Shown in pieces: positions 1-11,900 of a DNA stretch of 64,000 nt. This DNA is from Pholiota molesta (Eukaryota > Basidiomycota > Agaricomycetes > Agaricales > Strophariaceae). The stretch's first letter is position 1, and each line of letters begins with the position of its first letter. The position numbers were made by a program, and so were the translations under genes. The stretch covers positions 124,001-188,000 of the forward strand of contig JACGCK010000040.1 of NCBI GenBank assembly GCA_014925825.1, given 5' to 3'. The notes beneath the pieces are model-generated. The model saw only the letters and a program-made list of their open reading frames with translations. It had not been told where the DNA came from and ran no database searches.

Positions 1-241
1 CACGGGTTCCCGGTGGTCGTCAGACTATCGACTTGATTGCAGTTAGTGTCATAGACGTCCCCTATAGGCGTTCAGCAAATTAAGTCTCGTCAGTATGGTT
101 GCCCTTGTGAGTACAAGTTAGCGTACATCTCTGAAAACCTTGGCCAAGGTTCATGACATTGCCAACGCCATAGTTGTAGCCAGGGCAGATGGCAGCGACG
201 CTGGCGACCAAGACAGAGAGAGCGATGAATGTAGAGCGCAT
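1..241 (-). CDS. Small secreted protein, 5' part only
   Basis: Starts at 241 and reads leftwards off the window. Exon 1 is 241-127, intron 126-62 (65 bp, GTACGC...TAG with a CTGAAC branch-like site), exon 2 is 61-1. The N-terminus has a signal peptide (MRSTFIALSVLVASVAA), after which mature sequence begins ICPGYNYGVGNV. Splicing joins GFQR to WDVYDTNCNQVDSL, keeping the frame open. The Cys-Pro-Gly-Tyr-Asn-Tyr start and the later DxxCNxVDSLTTTGNPC block match a family of short Cys-containing secreted proteins I recognise from Agaricomycetes but which has no function known to me. A TATA-like box lies 46 bp upstream. The C-terminal part and stop are outside the window. Confidence 0.7.
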
Positions 242-286
242 GTTTTCTTTGCTATGAGATGGGGATGTAAGAGCAATTTTGAGTCG

Positions 287-293
287 TTTTTAT
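287..293 (-). promoter_or_regulatory. TATA-like box of the secreted protein gene
   Basis: TATAAAA on the minus strand, 46 bp upstream of the ATG at 241. Position and sequence suit a core promoter of a strongly expressed fungal secreted-protein gene; inferred from sequence only. Confidence 0.5.
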
Positions 294-1469
294 AGGTATT
301 TGGAGAGGCAACTTTTTACATAAATGAGTCCTAATTGATACATCACAACAAAACAAACGATGCATAAGATGCGGTAGGAATCATCCGTTTGAGCTCTCAC
401 CACGGGCAAACCTTGCCTCCTCCCAACTGAAGTTATCTCGGTTCATGACTGGTTTGAAGAGATACATGTTTAATTGGTCCAGATCGCTTAGTCCCAATCC
501 AATGTCATAAGACCTTTCTTGCGTACTTGCCCGCATGGTATGAGACCGTGCTGGCTTGGTGAGTCGATCAGAAATGCTGATACTAGGTACGTATTATTGA
601 CGCATTTTATTAAGTCCCACAGCCCGAAAAACTTGGGTACCGATGGTCATCCATCAGCACGGTCCACCGTTGACTTTCTCCAGAATGATGGATTATTCTC
701 ATTGGCACGATGGTGGTACTTAATAGAAATAGAGTGCTGGACTAGACACGTTTGTTAATGCATACTATACTAGAACAAATTATGATTGAAAAGCCGAGAA
801 TTATTGGAATTGCGGGGAAGTTTTATCAACATCTGACGGAAGGAATAACGGTTCGTGGAGAACCGTCCACCGCCTCATGGCCCTGTTTTAAGGGATTTTT
901 TTTGGTCATTTAAAACCAACAAGATCATCTGGTACAGTGCCAGATGTTAAAAACAAGGATGAATATTATCTTGCACACCATGACTGCATCGCTACTTCGT
1001 ACATATTTTCAAAGTTGACATTATCATACATGTAGAGTAACAGAGATCAATCACTGCGGAATAATTGTATTCAGCTATAGTACATGAACCAAGTGTATAT
1101 TCTTGTTAAATCCTGGAGAATTTATAATTTGTTGCAAGTTCGATTGGTAGGCTCCAAGCCTCCGTGATGATTTCTCCCTTCTCAGCCCCTGCTGCTGAGG
1201 CTGAGTTGAATTGAACGCAACTCAATAAATGAGACCATGAAACCCGGGCTAACAGTTTTCTAATTGGGCCATGGGCTACTCGGCTGGAAACTAAGTACAT
1301 ACTCGCCAATTGCAATTGTTCTCTAGAATGACCGAAAAAGTCGGATCTCTGCAGAGCAGTTGCAGAGTGATGGACCAACGATGGACGCAAGGTGGACCGT
1401 GGTTGGACCGTGGACGTGGACGAATTTCGTCTCCGGGCCGCCAGAGTCTGACTCCAGTTGTCCAGCGGC
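294..1469. other. Intergenic, no gene seen
   Basis: No reading frame here has splice structure or a recognisable family. Around 1375-1420 there is a short purine-rich stretch with repeated TGGACCGTGG-like units. Short open frames at 519-758 and 1106-1501 look random. Confidence 0.6.
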
Positions 1470-2868
1470 AAGCCTTCCTCTCCCAATTTTCTCGACGACA
1501 TTGACGCTACACATCACATACCCCATGCGTTGCTTGCAATGCTCCAGGCACTTTTTCCTTGTTCGTTTCTGCTGCGGGTCTGCAATTCCCGACCCACTCA
1601 ACAACCATGCGACTGGATGCGAGATCGCTTACTGGCATCCTTTGGTTAACCCGCTCATCATACCCTTGAACGTGGCGAGAATCATCTTCCATCGGTGGGT
1701 ATCAGGTGGAAGAACAGATACCTATACGCAAGCTTCAAGAATGTCTGGTTTCAATCGTTCTTGCTGGTGTTGGCAGGTCAAAGGCTAGAATGATGACGGA
1801 TGTTAGTGAGCGCTCTTCAATGGGCGAGGCCTCTCCCACAAGTTTGCAATGCAAGTGAGGTTCGTCTTTCCCCCCTGCTCTTTCTGTCCACCAACCTTCG
1901 TCTCCGTCACTCAGCGTTACTGTTCATAACTGCTACTTTTCTCTTACGACAACTTCCCTTCTAGAATCCCTCGTCTTATACACGCGCAGTAGTCAGGGGA
2001 TGGCATCCTGGGCTGATACTCCGACGGCTTGCTTCACCCATGAGAAATGGTTACACCGTCTTGCTGTCGAACCCATGTCAACTCGTACCCATGTACACCG
2101 CTGTTCCTACTACCCACTAGCAGTCCTACATGTACATCCGTGGCGACGTATTCACTTGGGTCTAGGAAACTTGAATGCCCACTCTTAGAGTCGCACTCCC
2201 GCTTGTATTTTCGCCTCAGAGGCTTACCCTTGTATTTGGCCGCTGGCATTGGATTTCGATTTCCTTCTGGACCCGCCTACGTCATGTAATCGATCCATTC
2301 TGGTTCCACCGATCTTCGTCGAAGTAACTTCCCAACCCCAGCATATGCCTTTTTCCGGCCTATATCTACATGCATCATCATCAGTCTTTTGTCCCGCAGG
2401 AGCAGCAAAAAGGGCAACGTCGGCAGGTGAAGTTAAAAGCCACAATACGGGTGAGTGCGATATACCAAGCGCCTTTGGTGACTATACTTACTTTTCCCTA
2501 TATCTCCAGTTCTAAATCTACATGACATTGTATCACAGCATCTACCGATTATCTTCTCGCGATGTGCACTCCCCAATATCGCCATTTGTTCACCTATGCT
2601 TGTTCTTATCCTTCGCTATCGACTCTTCAGGTAAAACTTCAACATTCGATATCGATGCGTTTCCTTTGTTACTGACCGACTTCATGGACATCTAGCGCTA
2701 CGATAACTTTCGTCTTAGTCGATCGGCTTCCAATGAATCAGCTATTTCGTTATCCGACAGCTAGTTAGCTGTAAATTTCCGCGTTTATCTGTCCGTGCAA
2801 ATGATCATAATATCAGTCTCAGACTACGGATACTCAGTCAGAGCCTTGCCGGATTATTTTTTCCCTCG
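1470..2868 (+). repeat. Diverged 1.4 kb dispersed repeat, copy 1
   Basis: About 1.4 kb that recurs in opposite orientation at 11901-13320. Both copies share long blocks, for example the strings following AAGCCTT at the left and the block AGACTACGGATACTCAGTCA near the right end. By eye the copies are near 90% identical with small indels. Neither carries a long open frame, and I did not find clear terminal inverted repeats, TG...CA termini or a target-site duplication. Candidates are a solo LTR or a non-autonomous transposon. Confidence 0.75.
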
Positions 2869-3621
2869 TTGACTTCACAATCGAACAACATGCAGTGTTC
2901 TTCGGTTCATTCGCTTTCTCCGTTCAAGGTTCCCTCACTGTCCGCACCGATCGGGAATTTCCAAAAGCGTACATCGCCTGAAGAGCTCTTCATAGTCATC
3001 GATCATCAATTGCCTCTAAGACGAAGCAATGAATGCTTTGGTATGTTGTCGATGAATTGTTTACAGATTGACGATGGACGCTGAGAACCCTGAAGGATCT
3101 GATTTATGTGCTGGACCAAAATTATACCATGCGCCCAGAATCAAATCGCTTTCAGTATACCAGTGCCAGGATCAGCACCCTCGCATTCAACACTAAAACT
3201 TAAAAGTGACTGTTTATTGCTGACAAGGATCCTAAATGCGCGCATTGTTATCACCACCATCTCTTGCGAATCATCCGGCTGCGAAAAATCGCTAGGAAGC
3301 ATGTCAACGAAACATAATGGCCAAAATTTGACCTTGCTCACTCACTCAAGTGATCGACAAATCTTGCTCGGCTTTGTCGCAATCGCGGTCAGCGGTATCC
3401 CTCAGACTGCACCATCGTAATTCTCTGTTTTGAACAATCACGCACAGACCCCTTTCCATCCCTCACGTCTACTTGGCTTTAACTGCCAAGACACATGTCC
3501 ATGCGTAGCGCGCTAGGCTGACATGATGGACTTCGCATGCTTATCATTTGGCCAAGCTATAAAGCCATGGTGGGTTCTTTCGAAGCCTGTTACGACGCTG
3601 CCCTCATCTCTCCTTCCAGTC
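2869..3621. other. Intergenic, upstream of the peptide transporter
   Basis: Contains no convincing gene. The 3' part is the presumed promoter and leader of the transporter, with a pyrimidine-rich stretch just before the ATG at 3622. Confidence 0.5.
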
Positions 3622-5987
3622 ATGGCTTCTGCCTTCGATGGGAAAGCCGGGTCCAAAGAGCATCTCCCCATCGCCTCAGATGAGAAGCTCGGAGGAAGCT
3701 TTGACGCTGGTCAAACCTTTATTGAAGGTTCCGAGGGCGTGACGCAGCATGACCTTGATACCTTGAGGCATGTAGCTGACAGGCTGCCTTATACGGCTTG
3801 GTTGGTTGTTTCCGTCGAGTTCGCGGAGCGGTGCGTTTTATTTCTTATATGAGTACCATATTTTCCCTCTAACTCACATCCCTGTAATCAAGTTGGTCGT
3901 ACTATGGGACCACGAACATCTACAATAACTATATCCGTGCGGCCCTGCCCAGGAACTCAAAAACGGGTGCAGTCGTCATTGATCGTGCCAGTGGTGTTGC
4001 TGGAGCGCTTGGGAAAGGTCAGCAGATCTCGTTTGCCATCCGTACTGTGAGTCTATCCCCTGTTGCAATTTGTCTTATCCGAGTACTGAACTGCCGTCTT
4101 TTTCGTGTCAGTTTAACACTTTCTGGGTTTATGTTACCCCATGGCTTGGGGGTATCCTCGCTGATACGCTCTGGGGTCGGTACAACACTATCATGATTTT
4201 CTCCCTTGTTTGCCTGTAAGTATGATTCTTTCCCCCGTGTCTTATGTTTGCCATTTTGAATGACTTTCATCTTCAGCGCTGGGCACATCGTCCTCGTTGG
4301 ATCTGCCACGCCTTCGTCGATCGCCCACCCCGATGCTGCTCTGGGTCTACTTGCGCTTTCAATTGTCATCATCGTACGTTTACGGATCGCTTATGAATTC
4401 TTCGGATTGGATTCTTACGATGTATGGTCACAGGGCACCGGTGCTGGTGCGATCAAGGCAAATGTATCTCCCATGATTGCTGAGCAATATACTGGCAAAT
4501 TGAGAAAAAGTAAGTTATATGTACCCTTGCGCCATCTCGCTCTCTAATTGTTTTTACAGAAACACTGTCTTCTGGTGAAGTCGTTGTCGTATCTCCGGCT
4601 GTCACCGTGCAGAGTATCTACCTATGTACGTCTCATTTCGCTTTGAGTTCACTTTTCTTCTCTTGCCTATTACTGGATCCTTTATCCTCATAGATTTCTA
4701 CGCCGCCATCAATCTCGGATCGTGTGGTGCTATATCGGCCTCCTTCCTCGCTCGTGACCACGGATATTGGGTTGCCTTCCTTGTACCTACTCTCATCTTC
4801 CTCCTCGTTCCTTTGGTCCTCCTCGTCGGCAAGAACAATTACGTCAAAACCCCTCCTCGTGGCTCGATTCTCCTCGAGACGTTGCGTGTCATAACTCTCG
4901 CTCTAGAGCCTAAATGGTCGATCAACCCCGTTACGACCATCCGCGGGTGCCGAGCCAAGGACTTCTGGGATCCCGCTAAGCCATGTGAGTACATTCATTC
5001 CATGAGAGCTCGATGAGCCAGGATTAGCATACTGATTTTCATGATTTTTTCTTCTCCAGCCCACTATGCCGACGGTCAACGCCCGAAGAAAATTACATGG
5101 GATGATGAGTTCGTCGAAGAAGTCGCGCGTACTCTCAATGCCTGCGCCGTGTTCTTGTTTCTCCCATTCTTCTGGCTCTGCTACTCCCAGATCGACGGAA
5201 ATCTGGGCACAGTCGCTGCTGGAATGACTCTGAATGGTTCTCCCAACGATCTGATCCAGTGCGTCTTTCCCATTTGCGCAATCCAAAACCGTTCACTAAA
5301 GACATCGTTCACGTAGGAACCTGAACCCAATCAGCATTGTTGTCCTCATCCCGATCTTCGACTACCTCATCTATCCCTTCCTACGCCGCCGCGGCATCAA
5401 CTTCACCCCTATCAAGCGCATCTACGCCGGCTTCCTCGTCGCCGGCCTCGCCATGCTCTACGCCGCCGTCCTCCAGCACTTCATCTTCAAGACGCTGCCC
5501 TGCCACGACAACGTGCCCTCCGAGTGCATGACCGCCGACAAACAGCAGAACCCGTCGCCGATCAACGTCTGGGTCGTCTCGGGCCCCTACATCCTCGTCG
5601 GCATCTCCGAGATCTTCGCCTCCATCACGTCGCTCGAGTACGCGTTCACCAAGGCGCCCGCGCGCATGAAGTCGGTCGTCATGGCGTTCTCGCAGTTCCA
5701 GATCGCGCTCTCGTCGGCGCTCAACTTCAGCTTGACCGCGGTCAATACGGAGCCCAGCTTCGCGTGGCTGTTTGGCTCGTTCGCTGTCACTGCGTGGGTC
5801 GTTGGTACTATCTTCTTCATCACGTATGTCTTGCTTTTTATATGAGTCTTATCACTGTGCTTCTTGCTGACGATAATTGATATGTAGTTTCCGCGGTCTA
5901 GATAAGCGAGAAATCGCCCTCAATAATATTGGCAAGGGTGGCCGTGCTGGTTTCATTGATGAAGCCGCTGCCGACGAGAAGCTCTAA
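3622..5987 (+). CDS. PTR2: PTR2-type proton-coupled oligopeptide transporter
   Basis: Ten exons: 3622-3830, 3893-4046, 4112-4215, 4277-4373, 4434-4509, 4560-4625, 4694-4984, 5060-5258, 5317-5823, 5888-5987, giving 600 aa. All introns are GT-AG and the frame is kept throughout. The product belongs to the POT/PTR2 family of the major facilitator superfamily, importing di- and tripeptides with protons across the plasma membrane. Visible family signatures are EFAERWSYYGTT near residue 67, the segment VYVTPWLGGILADTLWGRY, and FYAAINLGS, with hydrophobic helices spread along the rest (12 expected). The N-terminal 55 residues are hydrophilic and acidic; the C-terminus is short and cytosolic. Length is normal for fungal PTR2 (about 600 aa). 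The upstream in-frame extension from 3523 is unlikely, because MASAFDGKAG looks like a native start. Confidence 0.93.
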
Positions 5988-6272
5988 GCAAGTGGTCTGT
6001 AGTTTGAAGAGGTCCCTATAATCTTGGTTGTCGCGATTATGATTCTAATGTGTGTATTGTACGATATCCTTTGGATGGTGATATTTTGCGCAAAAATATA
6101 TCATTTGAGCATTTCTATCCTTGGTGAATAAGCGAATGAAATCATTATTTTGTAACAAATAAATATACCAAACAGGAACCGTATCTGAACTGCGAAAGGC
6201 GAATCTACACTACTAGGTTACATATGTACATTAAAAGACGTGAAATCATGAGCATGAAAAAAGGCAATGGAA

Positions 6273-9200
6273 TCATGGGAGAACCAACAATGAAGTGGTC
6301 ACTATCCCTGCGAGCGCGCCAACGACGCCAACTATGATCCACCTCGCATAATCCTCGAAAGAGGTCTTCGATCCAGGGCTTCCAAGAGGGGCGCCGCGGA
6401 ACGTGTATAAAATCAGGCCAGTCAGGAAACCGATGAGCGCATAGGCAAGGAACACCATCGGCAGAGAAAGCGCAACCGTTCGCCTCTGTCAACAGCAGAC
6501 ACGTCAGAATCGCCGCACAACCCGCAGCAGGCAAAGTTACGCACCGAGATGACCATAAGCCCTTCGATGCCTACATGCGATATTGGGCGTTCCAGATCTG
6601 CCTTATGTCTGAGGATAGCCACCCCCGTCGCGACCAGCGAGAACGTGGCAAAGACGACGGCCACCATCCCCGCAGTCCGCGCGACACTGTCCAGACCTGG
6701 CAAAGAAAGGAAGGTCACAGATGCGCTCAACACAATCGCAGCCTGGAAGGAGGCAGACAGAGGTGGGTTATAGGTATATAACGGCTCGCCGCGCTATCGG
6801 CGGGAAGGGGGGGTGGGGGAGGAGAAGACTTACCACGAGGCAGGTGCACGCGCCGATGATGACCATGGAGTTCTGGCGGAACATGCCGGATTCGGGGTCG
6901 CCGCGGGCGGAGAGGCGGGCGCGCTCGAGGAAGATGTAGGGAATGCCGAGGCAGAGGCAGGAGACGAGGAAGTCAAACAGCGCGCGGCGGACAGGGCGGC
7001 GTTGAACTGGAACCTCGTTCGGGCCTACGCTGACGTCTTTTGGCAGAGGCTTGTTGGGGCGGAAGTACATCTGACGCCATTGGGCTATTGAAAAATCGAC
7101 CATTAGGACCATTATACATGAATGCAATGAATCATAATTTCTTACCAACTCGGAGCAGGATGCGAGCGACAACGCGAGTTTGGATGCCGTGGTCGTCGTG
7201 ATGACCCTCTGTCAAGTTATTTTAGCATGCCACGTTCCGTTATTAAGAGAAAATAGGGAGACATACCTGCACTGAACGATCGAAGCAGGTTCATCAACTC
7301 CTGACATTCGTCCTGAGTGAAAGGAGGAGGAATAGGGCGGGCGGAAGGCAGCAGACGATCTTGGAAAAAAAATGAATAAGCACGAATCAATATTACAAGA
7401 AATGAACCATACCAGTCCACGCCCAAGTCAACACATCCATCGCCTCCGCCTTGGCCTTGTGCGGCAACGGCTGGTGCGCAGGGTGCGCCTCCATGAAAGA
7501 CCAGAACCTATATTCCAAGTCCAACTCTATCACCCCCTCATCAGCACCCAAATCCCAAAAGACGAACAGACAGCACGACTCACGATCTTCCTGATTCTGC
7601 GCAGCCGCGCCCCCGACCTGCTTCCCCTTCCCATGCCCGCCCGCACCGCGGATATGGCCCCTCGTATACCCCGTCACCCTCCGGTCCTCCCCATCGTCCC
7701 TCACCACCGTCCGCGCATGGTGGTCCACCCAAAAGCGCTCCAGCTCCACCGGCCGCAGCGCCTTCTTCCCGCCGCGCCACACACCACCCCCCTTCCCACC
7801 ACCACCACCGCCGGGCGCCTCGCGGAGCCACGCCTCCACGCCCACATCCAGCACCTCGTCCCCGCGCGCGTCGAGCCACGCCTCCACCGCGACGAGCACG
7901 CGCTCCGTGCGCAGCGCCGCGTCCGTCGCGACCCGCCGCGTCGGGTGCACGTAGTACGCGCCCCCGTCTGGGAGGTGGTACGCGAGCCAGCCGAGCTCGT
8001 GCAGGCGCGGCTGCGCCGCGGCGACGCCGTGCGGGTTCCACGCGGCGGACGGGCCGGCGCGCCCGGGCGCGAGCGGGGAGACCGTGGCGTGGTTCGTCCC
8101 GTTCGTGGGCGTCTGCACGTACGAGGCGGGCTTGTGGGGCGTTCCTGGGCGGGCGAGGAGAGGGATGCGTTCGCTGGTAGTACATAGTCAGCCTTGTTGG
8201 TGTAGGAGAACGGAAGGATGGGTACGTACTTAGTTTCGGCGTTGGGCATCATGCTGGCTCCAAAGCTCGACTGCGATGGAATCGCCTGGATGGGCCTTCA
8301 TAAAACACCGAGCAGTCAGCATCGAATAATCAACGCATAGGATCATGCAGCACTTACTGAGGCACGACATCATGGAACGCAGGCAACGGCATCGTCACGA
8401 TCCCCGTCACATCGTCGTGGCTCGCCACGGGCATGACCTGCGGCTGCGGTACCATCTCAGCGCTGCAAAAATACACGCACGTCAGCGACTCGATCAAAGA
8501 AAGCCAGACAAAAGAGAATCGCGCACCCAGACGACTCCGCCGGCTGTACAGCAATGGTTGGCTGCACGGGGTCGGCGAACGGATCCTCAGAGTAGCTGAC
8601 CTCCGGATGCGGGTTGGGCATCCTATGGAAAGGCGACAGAGGCAATCAGCGTCGTTCGTTAGACAAGGATCAGAAGAAAAACCAAAAAACACCAACACGC
8701 ACTTGAAACTCGGCGCCAAACTATGCACGCCGCTCCCATTTCCATTTCCATGCCCATTGCCATTCCCCACCGACGCGCCCCTTGCCACCGGGATCGCAAT
8801 CGGCACCGCGCCCGCATACCCCCCTTCACCCCGCTCCTCCGCGCGCGCCGGCTGCGCACCCGGCATCGCGCTCGCCGCCGCCCACACATTATGCTGCGGC
8901 CCGCCCTCGCCCTGGCCGCGCTGCGCGCCGCCCCAGATGTCCGGGGTCATGTACTCCGGGAGGTAGTCGTACGCCGCGCCGCCGCTGCTGAACGTCGGCG
9001 CGCGCGATTCCTCGGGCGCAGGCTCATCCGCGTGTTGGTGTTGCGGGGCATCGGCGTCGGAGGCGTGCGGGTAATGCGGCTCGGCGACGGGCATCCCCGG
9101 CGCGCCGCCGTAGTACTCCGCCGCCGCGCCCACGGGCTCTGGCTGCACCTCTGGCTTGTGCCCCTCCTCCTCCTCCTCCGAGGCCGGCGCGTTGGCGACG

Positions 9201-10114
9201 CCCAGCGCGAGGATCGGCCCGAAGACGTCGTCGTCGTCGCGCGCCGGCACGGGTGCGTGCACCTCGACCGCGTGCGCGAACTCAGCAGGCACCGGCGCGG
9301 GCGCGGGCGCGGCGGGGTCGTACTCGAGCATGCTCTCCGCCATCGCCTTGTCCTCGAAGTACGAATCAGCGTGCGCGAGCGCGGCGGGGCTCTCAGCGCG
9401 CGGGATGTTGCTGGGGTCCTCCGCGGGCGCAGCGGCGAACGGGTCCTGCGCGGCGGCGGGAGGCGGCTGTGGGAGCTCCGTCGCGAGGTCGGTGTATGCA
9501 CCTGGGTTGCCGGCGGCGGAGTCGAGTACGGCGGGCGGGACATACTCTGAATCAGTCGCTGGGGCTGCTGCTGCTTCGGGTTCCGCAGCGGGTTCAGGGT
9601 CGGCGACTGGGGCCGCGGGGTCTTCAACGGGCGCGGGGGGCGGGCCTGTGTTGCTCGCGGCGTACGGGTCTCTGACGACGTCGGGCTGCGGGAGCGCCTC
9701 CGGGTCGTCCGTGAACGCGCCGGGGTTGCCGACGGTGGAGTCGATGACGGGCGGGGGCACGTAGCCCACCGGGCTCGTCGCCGCTTCCTCAGCCGCAGCA
9801 GCAGCCGGCTCCGGCTCCGGCGAAGCAGCGCTCTCCTCCGCGGCGCGCGCCGCCTGAGCGAGCGGCGACGGGCCCACGACCGTCTCCTGCTGCATCGCCG
9901 CCGCCTCGCGCGCGGGGCTCTCCGCGATCGGGGTGGGCAGCGTGCTCGGGTCCGCCGCCGCGGGGAGCCGGGCGGTGGACAGCGCGGGCGCGGCGGCGGG
10001 GATGGCCTCGCGCGACGTGCTGCGGCGGAGCGACGCGGTGTCGCTGTCCGGCGCGGGCGTCGTGGGCCGCGAGATGCTGAGCAGCGTGGAGGAGCGGCGC
10101 ACGGCGGCGCCCAT
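6273..10114 (-). CDS. WW-like domain protein with disordered N-terminus and C-terminal membrane helices
   Basis: Eleven exons on the minus strand: 10114-8703, 8622-8527, 8462-8358, 8295-8230, 8173-7584, 7526-7413, 7359-7267, 7208-7146, 7084-6834, 6742-6545, 6485-6273; 1066 aa from the first in-frame ATG. The first ~550 residues are low-complexity (Pro/Ala/Glu-rich) and probably disordered. A WW-like stretch (GWLAYHLPDGGAYYVHPTRR) lies mid-protein, followed by an acidic/aromatic region (ELERFWVDHHART). The last ~220 residues hold four or five hydrophobic helices, ending TTSLLVLP. This architecture recurs in Agaricomycetes but I know no function. Start is uncertain: the best-looking ATG is at 10170, out of frame by one base (see findings). 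GC is very high in exon 1. Confidence 0.75.
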
Positions 10115-10170
10115 CCGCGAGGCCCACTTCGAGCCGCCCTTCGGCGTCGTGGGGGTGTCGGGCTGCTCAT

Positions 10171-11900
10171 GGTCGTCTACGTTGGGTGGTGGTGATAGAA
10201 TAGATACGGGTTGTGTTGGGTGGGAGGGCGGGGGTGGTGGTGTTCTGGTCGTGCAGGTAGGCTGCTGTGTCGATGACGGTGGTGGGAGGTATGATGGTGG
10301 GCACCGGCAGAGCGAGAAGGGAGGGTTATCTATGCTTTGCCAGGAGGATGCGTCGAGGCAGACGTGATAGCGAATGCATATCGGGGCGAACAGAGTCAGC
10401 ACGCGTAGGGTCGTGGTAACGCAGTGCCACCAGCCAGGCCCACACGTTGCGCCGGGCGCCCTCACGACTCGCGCGGCAAGTCCATCTCCCCAATTCCATC
10501 TGATACTCCCTCACCCGACGGTTCCATTCCACACAGACGGCCGAAACACGGCGTGCTTCAGAAGAGATCGCCCCTTCGCATAGGCCTGGAAGGAGATTAG
10601 ACAAGGGAGATGGATCACAAGCCTCCTGCACGAGGCGCTACGCGCGCGTTCGCGATTGTCTGACACAGTTCTTGCGCGAGAAAGCTGACGCGATGCCGGC
10701 AAACACGTTGCAGATGGAATGCGAAATGAAGGTGGCTGCGGGACGTATGTAAAACGCCTCGTTGCGTACATGCCTTCGCGAGCTTTTTGTCTTCATGAGT
10801 CATTGCGCGGTGGGTCGGGTCCAGGAGATGAGGGAAATATGAAATGCCAAGCGATGTTCATGGAAAGGCGCAACTATGTAGTACAGCGAGATAGAGGCCT
10901 CGTCGTCGTCGTAGACAGTGAGAGAGCTGGCAACAGACAGCAGCAATAAACGCGACTGCACAGCCACTCAACGCGTCCGCCTCGAGGCCCGGTTTTCAAA
11001 GTTCAGACATCTGCGCATGACGCATTTGCCAAGTCTCTGGCAGGGTGTATGATGGAAATAACCAAATGACATCTGAGAGGCGCTAATAGACGTCAACGCA
11101 GTGTCCAGGAAGACGTGCATCAAGGCGAACAAGACAAGTTGGTTGCCTTGAAGCCGGATGTTGGCCGGATGACTAGTCTAGATTTTTTACCTTTTTCTTG
11201 AAGGCTGGATGCGCCGCCTGGAGCAATCAAAAGTGGTGGGATCGTCATTGGGAATTTACATGCGGCGGCCTCTGCGATTAGGTCTGCAAGTCGGGCGTAA
11301 TGCATAAGTACTTATACTAGCAGCAGCGCGCGGTGAGCGTACATTCGCTGAGTTGATAACACCACCCAATTATGTCTTCCGCCTGCTTCCCTCAGTGCGC
11401 AGTGCGCATCTCTCTATAATATCTACGCGCACCAATTGGGAATCAAAGATCGGCATATATATAACTTGTTTGAAACGACTATGAATTGTCGCATTTCGCC
11501 ATCCCTGACCTCTTCTTACGTCCTTTTTGGCGCGATGCTCGTTTCTTCGAAAATATGGCCGCCTTTGGGTCGCCTCCACGGCTTTTTCTGCTAGCTTGAG
11601 CCTCGTATTTACGAATTTGGGACCGTGTCACCGTGGGGCTCGTCTTTAGTGGTTGATCGTGCCATACCTGGCAGGTATGGTGTCGATCTTCCGAAAGGCT
11701 CGCCGCGCCGCCTCCAGATGTCTATCCGCACTCCGCTCATATTTGGTCCCGAAATTCAGCGTTGAAATGGCGCCCATCGACGGCGCTCCAGGGCAATAAT
11801 ATGCGCGTACTTGAAGAGGGCGTCCAGGCAAAGATGGACAGATTCTGATATTAGAAGCCGCCTCTGTGCGATCTGAATGATTTATCTTGTTTGCTTATCG
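10171..11900. other. Intergenic, no gene supported
   Basis: Holds the leader of the WW-like gene (to about 10465) and then non-coding-looking DNA. Minus-strand frames at 11370-11579 and 11646-11831 are the only mildly protein-like stretches (basic, Arg-rich), but neither has family resemblance or splice context. Confidence 0.5.

Noticed and set aside
1470..2868. LTR retrotransposon LTR
   Set aside because: Not excluded, but no TG...CA ends, primer-binding site or duplication could be found, and the two copies are in inverted orientation with no retroelement genes between them.
7580..10170. Long overlapping frames on both strands in the GC-rich WW-like gene
   Set aside because: Shadow frames caused by very high GC; only one minus-strand frame has family features and splice continuity.
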